Shown here piece after piece: positions 8,204-15,289 of a DNA stretch of 53,047 nt. The notes beneath the pieces are model-generated. The model did no database searches. It was not told the DNA's origin and was given only the letters and a program-made list of their open reading frames with translations. Source of the stretch: Anaerolineales bacterium (GTDB taxonomy: Bacteria; Chloroflexota; Anaerolineae; Anaerolineales; UBA4823); the NCBI GenBank assembly GCA_016932955.1, contig JAFGBV010000293.1:1-53047 (forward strand). Reading direction: 5' to 3'. How positions within the stretch are numbered: the first letter of the stretch is position 1; every line of letters begins with the position of its first letter. The translations under genes were made by a program, and so were the position numbers.

Positions 8204-9220
8204 TCAGGCAACTGCCCACCAATCCTTTCCTTCCTCAAGCTCAAAGCCAGCAATGCGTTGCCGGATCTCCTCCCGCGCCCCTCGCAGCCCTACTGCGGCC
8301 AGCACTGCTGGATGCTCAAAGCGTCCTAGCCATTCGGGCAGCGCTTCGGGCTGTAGGATTGGCCGGCCGCCTCGTGTGCGGCCGATTTTTCTGGGATCGA
8401 TGTCGATAAATGCTGCCAGGGGGCAGCCCAGCTTTGCCAGGAGCCTGCCCAGGCGGCGCCCGATCATCCCTGCACCCCAGATGATTACCCCATCCCGCTC
8501 CCGCAGCGGGCCGAGCATCAGGTAGTGTGCTTTGGCGCGCAAGAAATGTTCCAGCGTATAGCGGCTGTCTACACGCGTCAAGCGCTGTGGATCTTCGCGC
8601 CACGCCAATAACACCTCTTCAACTTTGCTAAACCGTGCGCCTGCCAGGTAAAGTCGCAACCAAAGATCATAATCCTCAGCCCAGCCGTGTTCTTCGTAAC
8701 CGTGCACCTGCTCGAGCAACTCCCGGCGCACCATCACGCTGGGGTGCACCAGCGGGCTTTCGACGAACATCTCGCGCCGCATTGCTGCATCTGTGGTCAA
8801 CGAATTCATCCATTCGATATAGATCTGATAGCCCTCCCGTACTTGCTCGCCAGGAAAGCCCTCTACCAGGCAAATCACCACGTCGATCTCGGGGTGTTCC
8901 CCCATAAAACGCACCTGCCGTTCCAGGCGCAGGGGATGGCTGCGGTCATCCGCATCCATCCGCGCCACCAGTGGGGTGCAGCAAGCCTCCAACCCAGCAT
9001 TTAATGTCTCAATAATCCCGCGATGCTGATGATGCAGTATCCGCAAACGCACATCTTGCGCTGCCCATGATTGGAGTATCTGCAATGTTTCGTCGCTGGA
9101 GCCATCATCCACTGCCACCACTTCAAAATCTGTGAATGACTGGTTGACCAGGCTTTCAAGCGCCTCATCGAGCGTCCGGCAGGCATTGTAGCATGGCAGC
9201 AACACAGATACGGAAGGCAT
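8204..9220 (-). CDS. Family 2 glycosyltransferase with extra Rossmann-like domain
   Basis: 338 residues. The GT-A domain opens with VSVLLPCYNACRTLDEALESLVNQSFTDFEVVAVDDGSSDET and contains the metal-binding ARMDADD motif, both hallmarks of GT2. After about residue 250 an additional domain reads VIIWGAGMIGRRLGRLLAKLG and IDIDPRKIG, resembling the nucleotide-binding sugar-linked domain found in some polysaccharide enzymes. Start 9220 places MPSVSVLLP first; the upstream codons to 9256 overlap the promoter. It pairs with the GT4 gene as a two-gene glycan unit. Confidence 0.85.
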   Translation of the reverse strand: MPSVSVLLPCYNACRTLDEALESLVNQSFTDFEVVAVDDGSSDETLQILQSWAAQDVRLRILHHQHRGIIETLNAGLEACCTPLVARMDADDRSHPLRLERQVRFMGEHPEIDVVICLVEGFPGEQVREGYQIYIEWMNSLTTDAAMRREMFVESPLVHPSVMVRRELLEQVHGYEEHGWAEDYDLWLRLYLAGARFSKVEEVLLAWREDPQRLTRVDSRYTLEHFLRAKAHYLMLGPLRERDGVIIWGAGMIGRRLGRLLAKLGCPLAAFIDIDPRKIGRTRGGRPILQPEALPEWLGRFEHPAVLAAVGLRGAREEIRQRIAGFELEEGKDWWAVA

Positions 9221-9229
9221 CTTGAGCGC

Positions 9230-9238
9230 ATTATAGCA
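9230..9238 (-). promoter_or_regulatory. Extended -10 promoter almost on the glycosyltransferase start
   Basis: On the minus strand the sequence is TGCTATAAT, a full extended -10. Only nine bases (GCGCTCAAG) separate it from the ATG at 9220, so transcription should start at or 1-3 bases before the start codon, giving an essentially leaderless mRNA. Confidence 0.6.
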
Positions 9239-9290
9239 CACTCGCCTACCCTGCATTTTCTGCCATTATTCAGGTAAAATAGTTCTCAGC

Positions 9291-10706
9291 ATGATGGTGA
9301 AAACGGGGACAATCCAGCAGTTGATTGATGTATTGGCTGACGCGTTTGTGCGCTTGCGCATTAACGTCTCTGACGACGCGTTGGAAGATATCGCCATCAC
9401 CATCCATAAAGCCATGTCTGTCGAAGCGCGCCACTTCCACACCCCCGATCATGTCCTGGGCTTGACCGACCGCAACGATCCCATCCAATCCCTCGCCGCG
9501 CTTTTCCACGATATTGTCTATTACCAAGTTGACCGGGGTTTTTCTCCGGAGGTACAGGCGATCGTTGCTCCCTACATTCGCGAAGAGGGTGGCGATCTAT
9601 ATATTGTCGATAATGGTACTCAGGATGATATCTGTTTCAGGATCGCCCTGCACATATTCGGCTTTGCACCCAGTCAGAAGCTTTCTCCCAATACCGGTCT
9701 CAACGAATTTCTCAGCACTCTGGTGATGTATAAGAAACTGAGCGGTCTGGTGCCCAATTTAGAGCTGGTCAAGATCATCGTATACATTGAGGGCACAATC
9801 CCCTTCAGAGGGCAAAACGCGCAGGGTTATGGCCCGTTCGAAATCCTCAGCCATCGCCTGGCCGAGGTTTCCCGCGATTTTAATCTCTCTCTGACCTCCC
9901 AGGAGATCGATGCAATTGTTCAGGGTGCAGTCGTCTTTGCCAACAAGGATGTGGAGAATTTCTCGGAAGAGAATCCTGCAATGTTCCTGGATAATACCTG
10001 GAAGCTCCTGCAAGAAACAAACATTGCCCTGCGTTCACGTGGCTTTTATTCCATTCACGAGTACCGCCTGGCGTTGCAGAAAATGCACGCTTTTCTGATG
10101 GTGCTGGACCCGGGCGTCGTTTTGCATCGCTATAAGGGGGTGCCGCCAAAGGCGGAGTTCCAGCGTATGCTCCGCTTTACCCGCCAGAATGTGCTCACTG
10201 CGCGCGAATACCTGGGTCTAAAGCTGCTCACCATGGGTATCTTGGAGGCTTTGGCAGAGATCACCGGTGGTGATGCGCCGGTTTCCCTCTTCATGGGTGA
10301 TGTGTTGAGAGATCAGGAAGACGAAAAAGGCCTGGAAGATTATCTCCCCCATGTTGAGATTCCTGTATCCGTCAACCCGCAGTCGCGTGTCTACCGCTTG
10401 CTGCATGCTGGTCGCGCCACCCAATCCGATTTTGACTTAAAGAACTCACCTCTGACGCTTTTCATTCTTAAAAGCCTTGGTTCAGAAAAGGCCAGTCGCT
10501 GTATGGAATATGCCCTGGAGATGTTTGCTGGTAAGATCACTGCGCAAGAGTTCCTTCGACATATCGATCCCTGGGTGGTTGGTTCGGTCGCCCAGGCATC
10601 TGCCTACATGGTTCCCACCCGCAGTGACCGCCTGGAGCAGTTCATCCAGGAAATCGGTGGTCCTTTTTACCAGATTCCCGGTCAACCCAGGCGGGTCGCA
10701 TCATAA
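9291..10706 (+). CDS. HD-domain-like conserved hypothetical protein
   Basis: 471 residues with no confident family name. Near the N-terminus EARHFHTPDHVLGL and SLAALFHDIVYYQVDRGF look like an HD metal-dependent phosphohydrolase core (His, then His-Asp). The rest is helical without clear motifs and no membrane segment is seen. A -10-like TAAAAT (9275-9280) lies 10 bp from the ATG and no ribosome-binding site is visible, so this mRNA may be leaderless too. It is divergent from the glycosyltransferases. A role in nucleotide or second-messenger hydrolysis is possible but not shown. Confidence 0.55.
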   Translation: MMVKTGTIQQLIDVLADAFVRLRINVSDDALEDIAITIHKAMSVEARHFHTPDHVLGLTDRNDPIQSLAALFHDIVYYQVDRGFSPEVQAIVAPYIREEGGDLYIVDNGTQDDICFRIALHIFGFAPSQKLSPNTGLNEFLSTLVMYKKLSGLVPNLELVKIIVYIEGTIPFRGQNAQGYGPFEILSHRLAEVSRDFNLSLTSQEIDAIVQGAVVFANKDVENFSEENPAMFLDNTWKLLQETNIALRSRGFYSIHEYRLALQKMHAFLMVLDPGVVLHRYKGVPPKAEFQRMLRFTRQNVLTAREYLGLKLLTMGILEALAEITGGDAPVSLFMGDVLRDQEDEKGLEDYLPHVEIPVSVNPQSRVYRLLHAGRATQSDFDLKNSPLTLFILKSLGSEKASRCMEYALEMFAGKITAQEFLRHIDPWVVGSVAQASAYMVPTRSDRLEQFIQEIGGPFYQIPGQPRRVAS

Positions 10707-10732
10707 CAACATATAGATCAGGAGGTAATTTT

Positions 10733-11416
10733 ATGACAACGAAAATCATCTGGTATGGACATGCCACATTAGGCATCAAAACAGGAAATTACACGATCCT
10801 GATCGACCCCTTTTTCTCAGGTAATCCATCTGCCAATGTTGCCGCGGATACAGTTGCCGCTGATTACATACTGGTCAGCCATGGCCATGGCGATCACGTT
10901 GGTGATACGGTTGAGATTGCCCGGCGTACGGGTGCAACCGTAATCACCAACTTTGAGATTGCCACCTGGTTGGATGCGCAGGGCGTCAAAACGCATGCTC
11001 AGCACCTTGGCGGCGGATTCCAGCATCCGTTTGGTTACCTCAAACTCACCCTCGCCCTGCACGGTTCTGCACTGCCAGATGGCTCTTGCGGGGGAAACCC
11101 GGCTGGCTTTTTGTTGACCACCAATGACGGCCAAAAGATATACATCGCTGGCGATACGGGTCTGTTTGGCGATATGCGCTTGATCGGAGAAGAAGGGATC
11201 GACCTGGCTGTGCTACCCATTGGGGATAATTTCACCATGGGTCCGGAAGATGCCCTCCGGGCAGTGAAGTTAATCCAACCCAAGCATGTCATTCCTGTCC
11301 ACTTCAACACCTGGGATTTGATTGTACAGGATCCAGTCGCCTGGGCAAAGTGTGTCCAGGCTGAGACTCAAGCACAGGTACATGTGTTGAAGCCAGGTGA
11401 TGGTGTTACACTTTAG
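10733..11416 (+). CDS. UPF0173-type metallo-beta-lactamase-fold hydrolase
   Basis: 227 residues, the usual length for the UPF0173 (YtkL-like) group. The metal-binding motif SHGHGDHVGD (about 49-58) is present, with IAGDTGLFGDM and HVIPVHFNTW near the end supplying the other ligands. The family is predicted to hydrolyse an unknown substrate using two metal ions in the cytoplasm. A good AGGAGG lies before the ATG. It starts 26 bp after the HD-like gene and is probably cotranscribed with it. Confidence 0.88.
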   Translation: MTTKIIWYGHATLGIKTGNYTILIDPFFSGNPSANVAADTVAADYILVSHGHGDHVGDTVEIARRTGATVITNFEIATWLDAQGVKTHAQHLGGGFQHPFGYLKLTLALHGSALPDGSCGGNPAGFLLTTNDGQKIYIAGDTGLFGDMRLIGEEGIDLAVLPIGDNFTMGPEDALRAVKLIQPKHVIPVHFNTWDLIVQDPVAWAKCVQAETQAQVHVLKPGDGVTL

Positions 11417-11446
11417 TGGCTGAATTAGCAGGAGGAAGATTACAGG

Positions 11447-12085
11447 ATGTTTGATAGCATTTTCCGCCGCAAGGAGCAGGAAGAACAGGTGCATAAACAG
11501 GGCCGCTTACCCCCGGGGCAGTCATTAACGCAAAAATTCCCCGTGTTGCATTATGGGCCTGTTCCCGATTTTACCCCCGCCACCTGGGATTTTCGGATCT
11601 GGGGTGCGGTGGAAGAAGAAAGACGCTGGAATTGGGCTGAGTTTAACCAGCTCCCTCGCACCAGGCTGATCTTAGATCTTCACTGCGTCACACGCTGGAG
11701 CAAGTTTGATACTGCCTGGGAAGGGGTATCGCTGCGTGTGTTGGTCGAACAAGGCCTGATCAAGCCCCTTCCGATCGCGAAATATGTGATGCAGCACGCT
11801 GAGTATGGTTATACCGTTAATCTACCCTTGGAAGTGGCGCTGGCAGATAACTTTCTCCTGGCTACCCATCATAATGGTGAACCCCTAACCCCCGATCATG
11901 GCTATCCCCTGCGGGGTGTGGTCGGCGCCATCAGCGGGCGCCAGGATTTGAAAACTCCCTACTTATGGAAAGGTGCCAAGTGGCTGCGCGGGCTCGAATT
12001 CATGGAGCGCGACCGCCCAGGCTTCTGGGAGCAAGCCGGTTATCACAATGAGGCAGATGTTTGGAAGGAAGAACGATTTGGCTGA
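11447..12085 (+). CDS. Sulfite oxidase-like molybdopterin oxidoreductase
   Basis: 212 residues, matching the short cytoplasmic sulfite-oxidase-like group related to MsrP/YedY. The molybdenum-ligating Cys is in LDLHCVTRWSKFDTAWEGVSL (Cys about 84). Other family motifs are PDFTPATWDFRIWGAVE, PLRGVVGAISGRQDLKTPYLWKGAKWLRGLEF. No signal peptide is seen. Substrate is unknown; related enzymes reduce or oxidise sulfur compounds. AGGAGG precedes the ATG and the gene follows the MBL hydrolase by 30 bp. Confidence 0.88.
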   Translation: MFDSIFRRKEQEEQVHKQGRLPPGQSLTQKFPVLHYGPVPDFTPATWDFRIWGAVEEERRWNWAEFNQLPRTRLILDLHCVTRWSKFDTAWEGVSLRVLVEQGLIKPLPIAKYVMQHAEYGYTVNLPLEVALADNFLLATHHNGEPLTPDHGYPLRGVVGAISGRQDLKTPYLWKGAKWLRGLEFMERDRPGFWEQAGYHNEADVWKEERFG

Positions 12086-12133
12086 GCTTGATTCCTCGCA
12101 CTGGTGCGGAGCGCAGATCAGAAGGTGGCCTTT

Positions 12134-12514
12134 ATGGATACGGTGAAAATCCTGGTCGTAGAAGACGACCGTGATAATTTGGGCCTCATTCGCTTCATCC
12201 TGGAGCGCTCTGGTTACACCGTTCTGGAGGCTTACGATGGCCGCGAAGGCCTGGAGATTGCCAGACGTGAGCTGCCCGACCTCGTGATAATGGATCTGGC
12301 GATGCCCGAAATGGATGGCTGGACCGCCTCGCGCTTGATCAAGGAAGACCCTGCCACCCAGAAGATCAAGATCATGGTGGTATCGGTGCGATCGCTGCTC
12401 GAAGATCGCCGCCGCGCCCTGGAAGCCGGCTGTGATGCGTTTGTGACCAAACCGATGAGTGTAGCCAACCTGACTGCCCAGGTCGCAAAATTATTGAAAA
12501 AGAACGAAGATTAA
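12134..12514 (+). CDS. Stand-alone response-regulator receiver domain
   Basis: 126 residues comprising only a CheY/DivK-like receiver. Acidic residues VVEDD (8-12), phospho-acceptor Asp54 in VIMDLAMPEMDG and Lys106 in TKPMS are all present. There is no output domain, so it likely acts by protein contact. ATG 12134 follows AAGGTGG. No kinase gene adjoins it; it sits 14 bp before an acyltransferase gene. Confidence 0.9.
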   Translation: MDTVKILVVEDDRDNLGLIRFILERSGYTVLEAYDGREGLEIARRELPDLVIMDLAMPEMDGWTASRLIKEDPATQKIKIMVVSVRSLLEDRRRALEAGCDAFVTKPMSVANLTAQVAKLLKKNED

Positions 12515-12528
12515 TTGTTCGTAACGAT

Positions 12529-13419
12529 ATGAAACCGGGTAACCTGATCAATAGCGAAAATGGGATCCGCCTGGCGTTTATGTTAGGCCGTTTGCTGCCG
12601 TTGCGCTTAGGTTATTTCCTTGCCCGCATCGTGGCAGATCGGATCGTATCCAATCCCCATAATCCTGAGGTCCAGGCAGTGCGCGCCAACCAGCAGGGGT
12701 TGGAGAAGGGGCGCCTATCCCCCGCAGCGTTGGACCAGCGCGTGCGCGCCGTATTTCGCAATGCCGCGCGCAGCCAGTTCGAGTTGTATCATTACCTGGG
12801 CAATCTTCCTGCCATGTCCAGGATGATTGCCCTGGACGATGCAATCCGGCAGCGCATCCAGTCTATCCAATCTGGCCAGCAAGGCATTGTGATTGCTTGC
12901 CCACACACTGGCAATTTTGAGGTGGCGGGGCGGGCATTGGTCGTGATGGGTTTGCGCGCCTTGCTCTTGTCGCCGCCCAACCCGCGCGGCGATTACCGTA
13001 TTCAAAACCGGCTGCGCCGCCAGGCCGGCTTGGAGATCACCCCCATCTCGATCGATTCGCTGCGCATTGCTCTCCGGCGCTTGCAGCAAGGCGGCTCGGT
13101 GCTGACCGGGGTGGATTGGCCGGTAGCCGAGCCTCGCTTCCGCCCCCTCTTCTGCGGGCGTCCTTCGTTGCTGCCCACCGGGCACGTCCGCCTGGCGATG
13201 AAAGCCGGTGTTCCGCTTGGGGTGGTTGCCTGCCTGCGCCGGTCAGATGGCATCTATCAGTTGATCGCTTCTGAAACGCTCCCCATCCAATCGTATCGCG
13301 ACCCCGCCCAAACGATTCTGCGCAATGCTGAGGCCGCCCTGGAGGTGGCAGAAAGTTTTATTCGACGCGATCCCGAACAGTGGATGATGTTCCACCGCGT
13401 TTGGGAGGAGGACTTATGA
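12529..13419 (+). CDS. LpxL/PatA-like lipid acyltransferase
   Basis: 296 residues of the lysophospholipid acyltransferase superfamily (LpxL/HtrB and mycobacterial PatA group). The catalytic HX4E motif is HTGNFE (His about 126), followed by a GVDWP segment and the late FRPLFCGRPSLLPTG and FHRVWEE blocks typical of this group. It transfers a fatty acyl chain to a glycolipid or lipid precursor at the membrane. It overlaps the CDP-alcohol phosphatidyltransferase gene by 4 bp (ATGA), which suggests both act on the same lipid, as in phosphatidylinositol-mannoside synthesis in Actinobacteria (inference). Confidence 0.85.
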   Translation: MKPGNLINSENGIRLAFMLGRLLPLRLGYFLARIVADRIVSNPHNPEVQAVRANQQGLEKGRLSPAALDQRVRAVFRNAARSQFELYHYLGNLPAMSRMIALDDAIRQRIQSIQSGQQGIVIACPHTGNFEVAGRALVVMGLRALLLSPPNPRGDYRIQNRLRRQAGLEITPISIDSLRIALRRLQQGGSVLTGVDWPVAEPRFRPLFCGRPSLLPTGHVRLAMKAGVPLGVVACLRRSDGIYQLIASETLPIQSYRDPAQTILRNAEAALEVAESFIRRDPEQWMMFHRVWEEDL

Positions 13420-14141
13420 CGAAAGCAAAACGTATTCGGAAAACAAAAGCCCCAACGCATGAGCGAGTGAACGATATCTTGCTCGGCCCATTGGAGCGCC
13501 CCGCCTTGCAGTGGCTCTGTGCTCACATGCCCGCCTGGGTCATGCCAGATACCCTGACGGCTTTGGGTGTGGCTGGCGCAGCCCTGGTCACCTTAGGCTA
13601 TGGCCTGGCGCGCCTCAATCACGACTTTGTCTGGTTGGCATCCTTTGGTCTGGTCTTGAACTGGATCGGTGATAGCCTGGATGGCAGCCTGGCACGCTAC
13701 CGCAAGATTGAACGCCCGCGCTATGGTTTCTTCATCGATCACACATTCGATGCCCTTGCCCAGGTGATGGTCTTTGTCGGTTTTGCCATTTCGCCCTATG
13801 CCCGTTTGGATATTGCCATGCTGGGCTTGGTCGTTTACCTGCTGATGGATATCCTTGTTCTTGCCCGCACCAGCGTGCAGGGCGTCTTCAAGATCTCCTA
13901 TGGCAAAGTTGGCCCAACCGAAGTGCGCGTTCTGGTCATCCTCGCTAATGCCGTGATCTATTTTTGGAATCCCATCATCCAGACCCCCCTGGGGCCTTTC
14001 ATGCCCTTCGACTTTGTCTTGTTTGTCGTTGCCACCGGCTTTTCAGTAATATTCCTGTATAATGCCCTGCGCCTCGCCAAGCAGTTGAAGGATATTGATG
14101 CCCGCTTCACCAGCCATGGCGACAGCACATCGCAGAAGTAG
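13416..14141 (+). CDS. CDP-alcohol phosphatidyltransferase
   Basis: 241 residues of a polytopic membrane enzyme with about six helices. The diagnostic motif D-x2-D-G-x2-A-R-x8/9-G-x3-D-x3-D is seen as GDSLDGSLARYRKIERPRYG followed by FFIDHTFD. It joins a CDP-activated lipid with an alcohol such as inositol phosphate or glycerol phosphate. ATG 13416 overlaps the stop of the acyltransferase (ATGA), and GGAGG lies just upstream. The exact alcohol cannot be read from the sequence. Confidence 0.9.
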   Translation: MTKAKRIRKTKAPTHERVNDILLGPLERPALQWLCAHMPAWVMPDTLTALGVAGAALVTLGYGLARLNHDFVWLASFGLVLNWIGDSLDGSLARYRKIERPRYGFFIDHTFDALAQVMVFVGFAISPYARLDIAMLGLVVYLLMDILVLARTSVQGVFKISYGKVGPTEVRVLVILANAVIYFWNPIIQTPLGPFMPFDFVLFVVATGFSVIFLYNALRLAKQLKDIDARFTSHGDSTSQK

Positions 14142-14215
14142 CCTTGGTGTGGGATAAAAGGATGGAGGGGTATGGGCCGCGTAGCCGCACATAAAGACCC
14201 CCAATTGGGATACGC

Positions 14216-15172
14216 TCAGCGTGAGTTGTCCAGACTCTGATCCTGCCTGATACATTCACCTCTCTTCACCTGGAACGCATCGAAATCTCGCGCCACGATT
14301 ACATGCGGAAATACCGCCTGCGCTTCTGCCAGCACATCCCGCTCGCGGTAGCGCCGTGAGAGGTGGGTCAAGATCAAGTGCTTCACCCCAACCCGCTGGG
14401 CCAATTGCGCCGCGCTGCGCGCCGTCAGGTGTGCAAACTGTCTGGCCATTTCGATCTCTTCTTCCAGGTAAGTGGCCTCGATCACCAGCGTGTCGGCGTC
14501 CCTGCAGATTTCCTCGATATCCTCCGTCCGGCCCAGGTCGCCAACGTGCACCAGTCGTGTGCCTTGCCGCGCGGGGCCTAAAACTTGCTCTGGGAGGATC
14601 GTGCGCCCATCCGGCAGGGTGATCGCTTTCCCGTTCACCAGGTCACGCCGCCAGGGTCCTGCAGGGATGTTGAGTGCATCGGCTTTCTCTGGCAAGAAGG
14701 GGCAGCGCGTTTTTTCTTCGAACAGGAATCCATAGCAATCTGCTCCGCGATGCCAAACGGGAAAAGCGGTGATGCTGAAATCATGCGCCTCGAAGATCGT
14801 GCCGGGCTGGATATCAATCAGCTTCAATTCCATCGGCGGGTGTGCCCCTCGCAGCACAACCCCATAGATCAGGTCGTGGATGCGCTGCAGCGCCCAGGCG
14901 CCCGCATAGATTTCCAGCGAATCGATCGTCTCCCAGCGCATGAAGGTAGAAAGCATCCCTGCCAAGCCCAGGATGTGATCCAGGTGCCCGTGGGTGATCA
15001 GAATGCGGCTCAAGCGCTTGAAACCAAGGCCAGATTTCAAGATCTGCCGTTGGGTGCCTTCACCGCAATCGATCAAAAAACGGTATTCGTCGTGCATCAC
15101 CACCTGGGCTGAAAGGCCGCGGTGCACAGAAGGCGCAGATGCAGATGTTCCAAGGAAGATGATTTCGAACAA
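14216..15172 (-). CDS. rnz: Ribonuclease Z
   Basis: 318 residues with a TTG start at 15172, seven bases after AAAGGGA, giving the typical N-terminus (M)FEIIFLGTSASAPSVHRGLSAQ. The metal-binding motif ITHGHLDHILGL and the later LSRRYRERD segment are those of short-form RNase Z, which removes 3' trailers from tRNA precursors. The longer open frame up to 15286 runs into the divergent ftsK promoter and is not conserved. The C-terminus VLAEAQAVFPHVIVARDFD also matches the family. Confidence 0.93.
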   Translation of the reverse strand: MFEIIFLGTSASAPSVHRGLSAQVVMHDEYRFLIDCGEGTQRQILKSGLGFKRLSRILITHGHLDHILGLAGMLSTFMRWETIDSLEIYAGAWALQRIHDLIYGVVLRGAHPPMELKLIDIQPGTIFEAHDFSITAFPVWHRGADCYGFLFEEKTRCPFLPEKADALNIPAGPWRRDLVNGKAITLPDGRTILPEQVLGPARQGTRLVHVGDLGRTEDIEEICRDADTLVIEATYLEEEIEMARQFAHLTARSAAQLAQRVGVKHLILTHLSRRYRERDVLAEAQAVFPHVIVARDFDAFQVKRGECIRQDQSLDNSR

Positions 15173-15234
15173 GGTGTTTCCCTTTCTAGAGGTATTGTAC
15201 CCTACTTTAAATGAAACCTTATCCAGACCATTTG

Positions 15235-15243
15235 TGCTATAAT
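15235..15243 (+). promoter_or_regulatory. Extended -10 promoter for ftsK
   Basis: TGCTATAAT is a consensus TGn extended -10 element, 46 bp before the ftsK start codon. It lies in the divergent region shared with RNase Z. Confidence 0.6.
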
Positions 15244-15289
15244 CTGATAGTCGATCTGTGAACTCAAGATCGGCAAATGAGAACACACG

